DNA from: Nocardioides islandensis
GTDB lineage: Bacteria; Actinomycetota; Actinomycetes; Propionibacteriales; Nocardioidaceae
Assembly (NCBI RefSeq): GCF_015352455.1
Contig: NZ_JADKPN010000007.1
Span: 62,001-126,000, forward strand
Reading direction: 5' to 3'
Length of the DNA: 64,000 bases
The notes beneath the pieces were generated by a model. It was not told the DNA's origin, did not search any database, and saw only the letters and a list, made by a program, of their open reading frames with translations. Below, piece after piece: positions 21,404-29,549 of the stretch. Position 1 is the first letter of the stretch. The number at the start of each line of letters is the position of its first letter. Position numbers and translations under genes: made by a program.

Positions 21404-22325
21404 GGAGGTACCTCCGGTGGCCGGTGAAGTCTCCGCGCAGGCCGGCGTACATGGCCGTGGCGCTGATGACGAGGCGGGCCGGGCTCGGACGCGTGAACGT
21501 GTAGAACCACGCCGTCTTCGCCACGAACGCCAGCGCGGCCGGCCAGCCGCGGTAGTCACGGAGGTTGACCAGGTTGTTGCGGGCCATGCAGTAGTGCTTG
21601 AGGTCGCTGGGGCTGTGGTTGTACGTCGTGCGGCCGAACGCCATGGGCGTGCCGAGGTCGTCGGTGGCCGGGTGCAGGAAACGCGCGGCGACCACCGTGC
21701 CGGTGCGGGCGCCGGCCCTGCGGGCGCGCCAGAGGTACTCGACGTCGTCGCCCCAGATGAAGAACTCCTCACGCGGCGTGCCGATCCGCTCGACGAGCTC
21801 GCGGGTGACCAGCACGCCGTTGAAGGGGATCACCACGTCGGGGATCACGCCGTCGCGCGCGGCCGCCTCGACCTCGCTCATCCGGTGCACCACCGTCGCG
21901 CGACCGGGCAGCCGGATCGGGAAGCACAGCCGGGTCGGGTCCTGCTCGGCCAGCACGGCGGGCCCCCAGAAGTCGTAGCCCCCGTCGGTGTCCCAGTGGC
22001 TCAGCAGCACCTTGAGGCAGTCGGGCTCGGGCACGCCGTCGTCGTCCATCAGCCAGACGAGGTCGGCGCCCGCGTCGTAGGCCGCTCGGGTGCCGACGTG
22101 GAAGCCACCGGCGCCGCCGCGGTTCTCCGTCAGCCGCACCGCCGTGACCGGCTCGGGCTGGGCCGCCAGCCACTCCCCCGTCCCGTCCGTCGACGCGTTG
22201 TCGACGACCAGGATCTCGGCCAGGCTCTCGGTCTCCCGGAGCCGGGCGACCAGGCGCTGGAGCAGGGCCAGCCGGTTGAAGGTGACCACGACCGCGACGA
22301 TGCGAGGTACGGGGCGATCGGTCAC
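21396..22325 (-). CDS. GT2 glycosyltransferase, GlfT1-like
   Basis: A 309-residue GT-A enzyme, paralogous to its downstream neighbour: IVAVVVTFNRLALL, ENRGGAGGF, DDD at 94-96 and FFIWGDDVEYLWRARRAG. The ENRGGAGGF/DDDG pattern is closer to mycobacterial GlfT1, so this is the better candidate for the galactan-priming galactofuranosyltransferase. Starts with GTG at 22325; first gene of the two-gene GT unit. Confidence 0.85.
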   Translation of the reverse strand: MTDRPVPRIVAVVVTFNRLALLQRLVARLRETESLAEILVVDNASTDGTGEWLAAQPEPVTAVRLTENRGGAGGFHVGTRAAYDAGADLVWLMDDDGVPEPDCLKVLLSHWDTDGGYDFWGPAVLAEQDPTRLCFPIRLPGRATVVHRMSEVEAAARDGVIPDVVIPFNGVLVTRELVERIGTPREEFFIWGDDVEYLWRARRAGARTGTVVAARFLHPATDDLGTPMAFGRTTYNHSPSDLKHYCMARNNLVNLRDYRGWPAALAFVAKTAWFYTFTRPSPARLVISATAMYAGLRGDFTGHRRYLRG

Positions 22326-22349
22326 CGCTCCATCTTGTCAGCCGAGCCG

Positions 22350-22369
22350 GCCGCCGCCCCTTCGGCGGC
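22350..22369 (-). terminator. Possible terminator after the multicopper oxidase
   Basis: GCCGCCG and CGGCGGC form a 7-bp stem with a 6-nt loop in the 175-bp gap between the oxidase stop and the glycosyltransferase start. No other gene is visible in the gap. Confidence 0.4.
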
Positions 22370-22500
22370 GTCGCGGGCGAGCCCGTCAGGCCGCGGTCGA
22401 ACGCCGCCGCTCTCGACGCCGCCGCCGAGGTGCCCACAGACCGTCACGCCGGCGAGAGCAGGCCGACGTGATCGTCGACCTCGTGCGGCGGACAGAACGA

Positions 22501-24390
22501 TCAGTCGCTGCGGTAGGCACGCGTCGGCGTGACGACCTCGAACTGGGCCATCATCCCGTGGTCCTCGTGGTCCAACATGTGGCAATGCAGCATGAACACG
22601 CCGGGGTAGTCGGTGAACCGGGCGGCAACGTCGACGTACTCGCCAGGGTCGAGCCGCCAGGTGTCCTCGAGGCCGCGCTCCCATGGTGGGGGTCGCCTCC
22701 CGTCGCGGCTGACGGTCAGCCACTGCTCCTCGTGGAGATGGATGTAGTGCGTCACATCGCTGGCGTTGCGCAGCCGCCACCGCTCGATGGAGCCCAGGGT
22801 CACCCGGTGGTCCACCCGCTGCGGATCGAACTTCTTGCCGTTGATCGACCAGAACGAGCCGTGGTCGCCGTGGTCGGTCAGGTCGAATGTCCAGGTCATG
22901 GCGACCTTGCCCGGGACGGGGAGCCTGGGGGCGGGGCGCAGGCGGTCGGGCACGTGCGAACGCTGGTGCGCATGACCGCGGACCCGGAACTGCATGACTG
23001 CGGCCGACCGGGTGCCGGTGCCCGCCACTCCGTCGCTGCGCGGGACCGTGTCGAGGATGACGTTCTGGTCGCGCCGGCCCCGGAAGTCCACCACGACGTC
23101 GGCCCGCTGGGCAGGGCCGAGCAGGATGTCCTGGCGGACGACCGGGTGCGGCAGTAGCCCACTGCCGGTACCGACCTGGACGAACGGCCGACCATCTGAG
23201 AGCGCGAAGTCGTAGGCAGAGGACAGCGAGGCGTTCAGGATGCGTAGTCGGTACCGGCCCGGCTTCACCCGCAGGTACGGTGCGAACTGGCCATTCACCA
23301 GGATCTTCGTGCCGACGGTGGCGTCGTTCGGCGGCGCGTGAGGGCCGGTCATCCAGTCGCGCATGTCCGGGCCGGGGAACGGATCGGTGAGCTGGTTTCG
23401 GGTGGTGAGGCTCCGATCCGCGACCAGCAGGGGTACGTCGTAGGCGCCGTGCGGCAGGCGAAGTCGGTCCTCGCGCGGGTCGGTCACCAGGAACATCCCC
23501 TGGAGACCGCGCCAGTTGTTGCGCGCCGTCACGCCCATCCGGTGGTCGTGGTAGAAGCGGAAGCTCGCGCGCTCCGGCCGGCCGGCGTCGACGAGGGGAT
23601 AGGTGTAGGTCCTGCGCGCGCCGGCGCGGATGAGATAGCGCGAGGGCTGGCCGTCGTCCGCCGAGGAGTGGTGGCCGCCGTGCTGGTGCACCGTCAGGCC
23701 CCCCGCGCTCGTGGGCAGGTCGTTGACGAACGTGACCCTGGTGGCAGCCCCCGTCGGCCGCTTGATCGTGGGACCGGGGTACGTGCCGCCGTACGTCCAC
23801 ATCCGGGTCCACGGGCCATGCGGCATGACCTTGACCGACGCCTTGCGAATGTCGATGGTGATATTGCTGCCGCTGAGGACAGGAGGGACGCGCAGCGCCT
23901 GCTCGAACCTCGGTGGCTTCGGGGCGGCACCAGGCTCCCCGGTCACCAGCAGGGTCCCGCGCATGCTGGGATGGAGGCTGCAGTAGAAGGAGTACTCCCC
24001 GGCGCCGAGGGTCGACGGCAGGGTGAGGGTCCGAGTCGTATGCGACGGGACGACGAGGTAGAAGAGTGGATCGCCCAGGGTCCCGACCGCCTCCGAGGTG
24101 ACCGTGTGCGTCATCTCGTCGTTGTTGACGACGCTCAGCACGCCGCCCTGCTCGACCGACACCGACGAGGGGCTGTAGCCGGTCACCGCTCCCCCGGGCG
24201 GTATCACCACAGTTGCCGTGGCCCGCAGGGTCGGCGGCGGTGGTACTGCCGAGGCGCGGGAGGGATCGCCGCGGCCTGAGAGAGCGACCAAGGTGGCCAG
24301 CGCCACCGCCGAAACCACCCCGAACCTTCCGGTCCTCCGCCGTCCCACCGTCGAAGTGTGCGTCAGCGCGCCGGGCGCGCCACCGGACAT
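22501..24390 (-). CDS. Multicopper oxidase with N-terminal cupredoxin domain
   Basis: A 629-residue exported copper enzyme. After a signal-like segment (about 16-48), an extra cupredoxin domain (about 65-150) has His95, Cys137, His140 and Met143 as likely type 1 ligands. The three-domain oxidase follows, with HQHGGHH at 235-241, FYHDH at 279-283, THYIHLH nearer the end and HCHMLDHEDHGMM at 602-614. These are the full set of trinuclear and type 1 ligands, so it should oxidise a substrate such as Cu(I), Mn(II) or phenols with O2. ATG at 24390 lacks a clear RBS; GTG at about 24348 is an alternative. It is divergent from a cupredoxin gene. Confidence 0.88.
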   Translation of the reverse strand: MSGGAPGALTHTSTVGRRRTGRFGVVSAVALATLVALSGRGDPSRASAVPPPPTLRATATVVIPPGGAVTGYSPSSVSVEQGGVLSVVNNDEMTHTVTSEAVGTLGDPLFYLVVPSHTTRTLTLPSTLGAGEYSFYCSLHPSMRGTLLVTGEPGAAPKPPRFEQALRVPPVLSGSNITIDIRKASVKVMPHGPWTRMWTYGGTYPGPTIKRPTGAATRVTFVNDLPTSAGGLTVHQHGGHHSSADDGQPSRYLIRAGARRTYTYPLVDAGRPERASFRFYHDHRMGVTARNNWRGLQGMFLVTDPREDRLRLPHGAYDVPLLVADRSLTTRNQLTDPFPGPDMRDWMTGPHAPPNDATVGTKILVNGQFAPYLRVKPGRYRLRILNASLSSAYDFALSDGRPFVQVGTGSGLLPHPVVRQDILLGPAQRADVVVDFRGRRDQNVILDTVPRSDGVAGTGTRSAAVMQFRVRGHAHQRSHVPDRLRPAPRLPVPGKVAMTWTFDLTDHGDHGSFWSINGKKFDPQRVDHRVTLGSIERWRLRNASDVTHYIHLHEEQWLTVSRDGRRPPPWERGLEDTWRLDPGEYVDVAARFTDYPGVFMLHCHMLDHEDHGMMAQFEVVTPTRAYRSD

Positions 24391-24618
24391 CGGCAGTGGT
24401 CTAGCCCACTGTGTCGAGGTCGGGTTGCCGCTCCGATCCGCAGATGAGTTCACTCGGCCGCCAGCCCCAGCCTCATTCCGCGCGATCGGCCAGCCCAAGG
24501 GCATCCCGAGCTTCCTGGGAATGCCTGGCTCGATCATCCAACGAGCCATGGATGATTGCCTGGGGACGTGGTCGCTCAGCAGACTGACGAGTCTTAATGC
24601 AACCGCGAAGGAGTGAGC
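24391..24618. other. Divergent promoter region of the copper genes
   Basis: This 228-bp gap lies between the divergent multicopper oxidase and cupredoxin genes. It is less GC-rich near the cupredoxin (GAGTCTTAATGCAACC just before its AAGGAG). No clear operator palindrome was recognised. Confidence 0.5.
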
Positions 24619-25599
24619 ATGTCCCTGATCTCAGCTCGACTGAGGAGATTCTCGGTGATCCTCGCGTTTGTCGCCCTGATGCTTGCAGCACTTCCGGGCT
24701 TGCCGGCAAGCAGCGCCGACGGCGCCTCGAAGCTCAAGGCCAAGACCTGGACCGTCAAGGTCGGCGCGCAGTCGCGTTCTGGTGCCGTCCAGACGATGGC
24801 CTACGGCCCCAAGAAGGTCTCGATCAACGCCGGCGACACCGTGCACTGGGTCTCCAACGCGATGGAACCGCACACCGTGTCGTTCATCAACGCTGCGCAC
24901 CCCGCCGTCCCGTTCGACTTCACGATCGCCTACATGACGGAGGCAACGCCCCAGGCAACGATCTCCAAGCCCGGCCAGTTCCGCAGTTCCGGCATCATCG
25001 CCCCGGAGCCGGACGCAGTCTTCCCGAACGCCGTCAAGACCTACGACCTAACGTTCCTCAAGCCCGGCAAGTACCACTATCTGTGCTACCTCCACGGCAA
25101 GGCCATGTCGGCTGTCGTCGTCGTCCGCAAGGCTGGCACGCCGTACCCGCACACCCAGGCCGAGTACAACGTCATGGCCAAGAGGGCCTCGAACTCCGAC
25201 ATCGAGCACGGGCTCAACCTGTGGGCCAACGCCCTGGGTGCTTCCGATTCGCACCACGTGTTCGTCGGCGCGTCGGACATGAGGGCGCTGGTCAACCGGT
25301 TCATCCCCGGCAGCGTCGTGGTGAAGGTCGGCGAGAGCGTGACGTTCGACTTGGGCGCGAACGGGTTCCCGGTCCCGCACACCATCACGTTCGGTCCGCC
25401 TCCGCAGAACCCGCTCGCGCCTGCCGGTGACCCGACGAACTATCAAGGCGGCACCCTGAGCTCAGGCGTGCTCGTGGCTGCGCCGTTCTCTCCGGGGCCA
25501 CACACGTTCACGGTGACGTTCACCAAGGCCGGCACCTACCCGTACATCTGCCTCCTCCACGGAGGCATGGGCATGGTCGGCCAGGTGACGGTGCAATAG
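24619..25599 (+). CDS. Exported two-domain cupredoxin
   Basis: A 326-residue exported protein with two plastocyanin-like domains (about 45-165 and 215-325). The first has EPHTVSF and CYLHGKAM, the second PHTITFG and CLLHGGMGM, each giving His, Cys, His and Met ligands for a blue-copper site; the Cys-to-Met spacing differs between the two. A signal peptide ends around ASSADG. It may be the electron partner or copper donor of the divergent oxidase. ATG at 24619 has AAGGAG 5 nt upstream and is preferred to GTG at 24613. Confidence 0.85.
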   Translation: MSLISARLRRFSVILAFVALMLAALPGLPASSADGASKLKAKTWTVKVGAQSRSGAVQTMAYGPKKVSINAGDTVHWVSNAMEPHTVSFINAAHPAVPFDFTIAYMTEATPQATISKPGQFRSSGIIAPEPDAVFPNAVKTYDLTFLKPGKYHYLCYLHGKAMSAVVVVRKAGTPYPHTQAEYNVMAKRASNSDIEHGLNLWANALGASDSHHVFVGASDMRALVNRFIPGSVVVKVGESVTFDLGANGFPVPHTITFGPPPQNPLAPAGDPTNYQGGTLSSGVLVAAPFSPGPHTFTVTFTKAGTYPYICLLHGGMGMVGQVTVQ

Positions 25600-25627
25600 C
25601 CCCGCAACCTGCCTTGCTGACACCTCG

Positions 25628-25658
25628 GGGTCGAGCGGCGACGAACGCCGCTCGACCC
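25628..25658. terminator. Bidirectional terminator hairpin
   Basis: GGGTCGAGCGGCG and CGCCGCTCGACCC form a perfect 13-bp stem with a 5-nt loop, midway between the convergent cupredoxin and glutaminase genes. Confidence 0.85.
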
Positions 25659-25699
25659 TGAATGTCACTGCCACCCCACGTCGGCTGCCCGCAGATGCG

Positions 25700-26611
25700 T
25701 CAGAACACCGTCCAGTCGGAGTACGTCGTGAACGCGTCCAGCGCGGCCAGCCCGGCGGCCGAGCTGCCGGAGGGGCCGAGTGCCGGACTCCACACGCAGG
25801 CGACACCCCGGTCGGGGATGACGGCCAGGATGCCTCCGCCGACGCCGCTCTTGGACGGCAACCCCACCCGGTAGGCGAACTCGCCGGCCGAGTCATAGGT
25901 GCCGCAGGTCAGCATCACGGCGTTGATCCGCTTGGCCTGCCGCGCGCTGAGGAAGGGCGATCCATCGGACAGGACGCCGTCACGGGCGAGGAACAACGCG
26001 GCCAGCGCCAGCTCGCGGCACGTCATCGAGAGGGCGCACTGCGCGACGTACTCGTGGATCACCTGGTCGACGGGGCACTCGAGGTTCCCGTAGCTGGCGA
26101 GCAGGTGGGCGAGGGCCCAGGTGCGGTGGCCGGCTTCGAGCTCCGACCGAGCCACCACGGGATCGCTGCCCACGTCGGCCCGGCCACTCTCCCGGCGCAT
26201 CAGGTCGCACAGGGCGTCACAGGCGCCGCCGGTCAGCGCGTGGAGCCGGTCGGTGACCACGAGCGCGCCGGCGTTGATGAACGGGTTGCGCGGTCGCCCG
26301 GCCTCCTGGTCGAGCTGGAGCAGGGAGTTGAACGGGTTGCCGGAGGGTTCGCGGGACACGCGGTCCCAGATGCCCTCTCCCTCGGTGGCGACCACCAGCG
26401 CCAGCGTGAAGACCTTGCTGATGCTCTGCACCGAGAAGCGGACGTCGGCGTCGCCGACGGCGTGCACCTGGCCGTCGCAGGACGCGACCACCATCCCGAA
26501 CTGGTGCGGATCCACCGCGGCCAGGCTCGGGATGTACTCCGCCAGCCGGCCCTGACCCACCTCGGGAGCGGCGGCCTCCTGCGCGCGCAGGAGGGCATCC
26601 ATGATCTGCAC
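25700..26611 (-). CDS. glsA: Glutaminase A
   Basis: A 303-residue serine-dependent glutaminase converting glutamine to glutamate and ammonia. The catalytic SxxK is S63-I-S-K66 in VQSISKVFTL, within the beta-lactamase-like fold; GNPFNS, NPFINAGAL, and the C-terminal GLPSKSGVGGGI with its conserved Tyr and Ser residues agree with the family, and the length is normal. GTG at 26611 with GAGGA 7 nt upstream is preferred; ATG at 26602 is possible. Confidence 0.95.
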   Translation of the reverse strand: MQIMDALLRAQEAAAPEVGQGRLAEYIPSLAAVDPHQFGMVVASCDGQVHAVGDADVRFSVQSISKVFTLALVVATEGEGIWDRVSREPSGNPFNSLLQLDQEAGRPRNPFINAGALVVTDRLHALTGGACDALCDLMRRESGRADVGSDPVVARSELEAGHRTWALAHLLASYGNLECPVDQVIHEYVAQCALSMTCRELALAALFLARDGVLSDGSPFLSARQAKRINAVMLTCGTYDSAGEFAYRVGLPSKSGVGGGILAVIPDRGVACVWSPALGPSGSSAAGLAALDAFTTYSDWTVF

Positions 26612-26708
26612 GTCACCATCCTCGCGCGTCAGGCCGCGGACGGATCCGGGGCCGGGCGGCGCGGATCGGTGGTCGACGACGTAGCGGCCGCGCGTGCGAT
26701 AGTTCCCC

Positions 26709-26930
26709 GTGGTCAGATCGAGGAGGTCCTTGGCGGCCTCGGCCGCCCGGTGGTTCCTGGTGGCTTTCCTGGCCGCAGTGGTCGGAACCATCTTCGATGG
26801 CACGGACGCGGACTGGCTCTCGGAGCTGATGGTCTACCCGGCGGGCTTGGGCGTCGGCTGGGGGCTGGTCAACGTCGGCCGGGCGATGCTTCCGGACAGG
26901 TGGCGCCGAGCCAGGTCCCCGGAGGGATAG
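26709..26930 (+). CDS. Small putative membrane protein
   Basis: A 73-residue frame with two hydrophobic segments (about 14-28 and 40-57) and GC-rich third codon positions consistent with real coding. GTG at 26709 is the first start; no strong RBS. It ends 5 nt before the YqcC-like ATG and would be co-transcribed with it. No family recognised. It may instead be the leader of the downstream gene. Confidence 0.5.
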   Translation: MVRSRRSLAASAARWFLVAFLAAVVGTIFDGTDADWLSELMVYPAGLGVGWGLVNVGRAMLPDRWRRARSPEG

Positions 26931-26935
26931 CCGGC

Positions 26936-27253
26936 ATGGCCGACCTGGCTGCCTTCGCGGACGCGCTCGCCGGGCTGGAACGAGCGTTGGTGGACGCCGG
27001 CCTGTGGGAGGTCGACGAGCCGACAGCCGAGGCCATGGCCGACGCCGGCGCGTTCGGGATTGGCGCGATGACCTTCGGGCAGTGGCTGCGGTGGGTCCTC
27101 GTACCGCGAGCCCACCAGGCCTTGGACGCCGGCGTGCTGCCGGGGTCGAGCAACGTCGCGGCGTACGCCGTCCGCGAGCTCGACGGCACTCCCTCCGGCG
27201 ACCGCCTGGTCGAGGCGCTGGCCGCGTTCGACGCCGCGGTGGAGAGCCGCTGA
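26936..27253 (+). CDS. YqcC/DUF446 family protein
   Basis: A 105-residue protein matching YqcC of E. coli in size and core: a short helical start (LAGLERALVDAGLWE), a middle with MTFGQWLRWVLVPRAHQAL, and a C-terminal helix. The WLxWVLxPR segment is the family signature. YqcC is encoded beside the tRNA pseudouridine synthase TruC in enterobacteria, but no such gene is here. GGAGG lies about 12 nt upstream of the ATG. Confidence 0.72.
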   Translation: MADLAAFADALAGLERALVDAGLWEVDEPTAEAMADAGAFGIGAMTFGQWLRWVLVPRAHQALDAGVLPGSSNVAAYAVRELDGTPSGDRLVEALAAFDAAVESR

Positions 27254-27278
27254 ATGGCGCTGCGGGATACTCCCGCGC

Positions 27279-27863
27279 ATGGAGGTGTCCATACGCCCTC
27301 TGACGGGGAGTGAGTGGCCGGCGGCGCGTGCTCTGCTCCATCGCGCCTTCGTCGACGAGCCCTTCACCGTGGAGATGTACGGTCCGGCGATCCTGGATCG
27401 GTGGGGTGGGTCCTGGAGCCTCTATGCCGGGCTACGGGGTGACGACCCGACGGTCGTCCTGGGCGCTCATGCGAGTGACGTGCTGGTCGGCGTCGTCATG
27501 GGAAGCCCGGCCGGGCGTTGCCGGCTGTGCCACGTGGCGGCGCGCGAGCCGCGGCCCGACGACCACCACCTCGCCATCGACTGGCAGTTCCACCAGAACG
27601 CCGCCCACGTCCATGCCCAGCTCGGGGAGCACGCCTGGGTCGACAAGGCTGCCGTCGAACCGGCCCTTCACGGCCTGGGCATCGGGCGCCGGCTGCTCGA
27701 GGCACTGGCCACCGCCCTCGAGAGCGAGGAGCCGACGGAGCTCGTCCTCGAGTGCGCCCCCGATCGGGTCGCCTTCTACGCCGGCCTGGGCTACGAGGTG
27801 CACAGCACCTTCACCGATCCTGCAGGCCCCGATGCGTACTCGATGCGACGCAGGATCGGCTGA
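27279..27863 (+). CDS. GNAT-family N-acetyltransferase
   Basis: A 194-residue acetyltransferase. The acetyl-CoA-binding motif A appears as VEPALHGLGIGRRLLEALATAL and the C-terminal motif B as FYAGLGYEV. Substrate unknown. A His-rich stretch (PDDHHLAIDWQFHQNAAHVHAQ) precedes motif A and is unusual. ATG at 27279; GATACT lies 7 nt upstream and could be a leaderless -10. Confidence 0.87.
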   Translation: MEVSIRPLTGSEWPAARALLHRAFVDEPFTVEMYGPAILDRWGGSWSLYAGLRGDDPTVVLGAHASDVLVGVVMGSPAGRCRLCHVAAREPRPDDHHLAIDWQFHQNAAHVHAQLGEHAWVDKAAVEPALHGLGIGRRLLEALATALESEEPTELVLECAPDRVAFYAGLGYEVHSTFTDPAGPDAYSMRRRIG

Positions 27864-27881
27864 CACACCCCGGACCCTCGG

Positions 27882-29423
27882 TCAGCAGGCGGCTCCGAGG
27901 TCGTCGGCCTGGTTGGCGGCGTACCCGTTGCTGAGGTTCCCGACCGAGCCACCGGTGACGACCTGCGGGGGCGCAGGGGTCGGGTCCGGGGCGGGCGTGG
28001 GGTCGGTGGCCGGGGTGCCGGCGTCGGCGGGAGTGGACGCCGGCGCCTCGCTCGTGGCCGGCGGGGCGGCCTCCTGGGTCTGCGGCTCCGGGGTCTGGCC
28101 CTCGGCGCGGGCGATCGCGGTGGTCACCATGGTCCGGATCGTGGGGATGTCCGGATGCGCCGTGACCACCATCGGGGGGACCAGGGACACGGTGGAGACC
28201 TTCTGGCCGCGGGCCTTGAGGGCGAGGGAGATGAAGCGGTCGACCTCGCTGGGCGGGATGTTGGTGGAGATCATCGCCGAGGAGGCGTTGGCGATCGCCT
28301 CGAAGTTGGTGACGGCCGTCTGCGGGCTGATCTGCTTGAGCATCGCGCCCATCACGCACTTCTGGCGGGCCATCCGGGAGTAGTCGTCCGAGCCGTCGCG
28401 GGCGCGGGCGAACCAGAGCACGTCGTGGCCGTCGAGCTTGCGGAGGCCCGGCTGGATGTACCCGGTCACGTCGCTGCCGAGGCCGCCGACCGGGATCGGC
28501 TGGCGGACCCGGAGGGTGACGCCGCCGACGGCGTCGACGAGGTCGCGGAAGCCCTGGAGGTTCACCATCGCCCAGTAGTTGATCTTCAGGCCGGTGATGC
28601 CCTGGATGGCCATGATCGTGGCGTCCACGCCGGGGTGCTTCGACTTCCCGAAGAGGGCGGTGTGGTCCTCGGCCCAGGTGCTCACGCCGTTGAGGTAGCA
28701 GCCCTCGCAGGAGAAGCCCTTCGGGAACTGCTTGGCCATCACCGAGCCCTTGGCGAACGGGAAGTCGGCCATGTTGCGCGGGAGGCCCACCAGCACGGTG
28801 CGGCCGGTCTCCTCGTCGATGCTCGCGATCGTCATGGAGTCCGGGCGCAGGCCCCAGCGGCCGGCGCCCGAGTCGCCACCGAGTAGCAGCACGTTGAAGC
28901 GGCCGTGGTGCGCGGAGGTCACCTCGCTGCCGGAGAACATGGTGAGGATGAAGTCGCGCTGCACGCCCACGATGTGCGCGCCGAAGAGCAGGGTGCCGGC
29001 GACCGAGAAGCACAGGATCCCGTTGACGCCGACGACCGTACGGCGGTGGCTGAGGTTCAGTGACAGGGGTTGGCCGAGCCGCCACGCGTCCACCAGGAGA
29101 GCGGCCCAGCCGACGGCGAGCGCCATCAGCACGAACCGCAGCAGGTTGAGCAGCGCTGTGTCGGAGGCGGCCCAGAAGACGTACTCGTGCCACAGCAGCC
29201 CGGCGGGGATGCTCAGCACCAGCAGCGTGACGGCCACCATCCACGTACGCATCGCGAACCGCCCGACCTGCCGGTTGCCCGCGACCAGCTGGGCGGAGCC
29301 GGGCACGACCAGCGTCATCGTCATCAGCATCAACGCGCGCCGGTAGCGGATGTGGGCGGCCCGGTCGCGCACCGTGGTACGCGGGTGGGCCGGATCTGAC
29401 CCGGGGGAAGATGCGGGCGGCAT
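27882..29423 (-). CDS. LCP-family phosphotransferase, multi-TM form
   Basis: A 513-residue LytR-CpsA-Psr protein, predicted to attach wall glycopolymers to peptidoglycan. Instead of one N-terminal helix it has about four hydrophobic segments (about 30-145). The extracellular LCP domain (about 165-410) has GLRPDSMTIASID, LPRNM, HPGVDATIMAIQ, DAVGGVTL and FARARDGSDDYSRMARQ, so the pyrophosphate-binding Arg/Asp set is intact. It contains an inserted Cys pair in SCEGCYLNG and ends in a Pro/Ala/Thr-rich tail finishing AAC. Divergent from a second LCP gene. Confidence 0.92.
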   Translation of the reverse strand: MPPASSPGSDPAHPRTTVRDRAAHIRYRRALMLMTMTLVVPGSAQLVAGNRQVGRFAMRTWMVAVTLLVLSIPAGLLWHEYVFWAASDTALLNLLRFVLMALAVGWAALLVDAWRLGQPLSLNLSHRRTVVGVNGILCFSVAGTLLFGAHIVGVQRDFILTMFSGSEVTSAHHGRFNVLLLGGDSGAGRWGLRPDSMTIASIDEETGRTVLVGLPRNMADFPFAKGSVMAKQFPKGFSCEGCYLNGVSTWAEDHTALFGKSKHPGVDATIMAIQGITGLKINYWAMVNLQGFRDLVDAVGGVTLRVRQPIPVGGLGSDVTGYIQPGLRKLDGHDVLWFARARDGSDDYSRMARQKCVMGAMLKQISPQTAVTNFEAIANASSAMISTNIPPSEVDRFISLALKARGQKVSTVSLVPPMVVTAHPDIPTIRTMVTTAIARAEGQTPEPQTQEAAPPATSEAPASTPADAGTPATDPTPAPDPTPAPPQVVTGGSVGNLSNGYAANQADDLGAAC

Positions 29424-29536
29424 CGAGCGGTGCCTCTCGTGCTGGGGAAGGAGCGTGAGACGTGCCCAGTATCACCAGTCACACCCGTCCCACCGGGGTA
29501 CGACGCGCCGACACGGTCCGGCAGGGGTCCAGGCGG

Positions 29537-29542
29537 TACCGT
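29537..29542 (+). promoter_or_regulatory. -10 element TACCGT
   Basis: TACCGT, 7 nt from the ATG at 29550. Confidence 0.5.
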
Positions 29543-29549
29543 CACCGCC

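Noticed and set aside
22501..24546. Start of the multicopper oxidase further upstream (about 24546)
   Set aside because: It would add about 50 residues before the signal-like segment, burying it, without an RBS; ATG at 24390 is more sensible though not certain.
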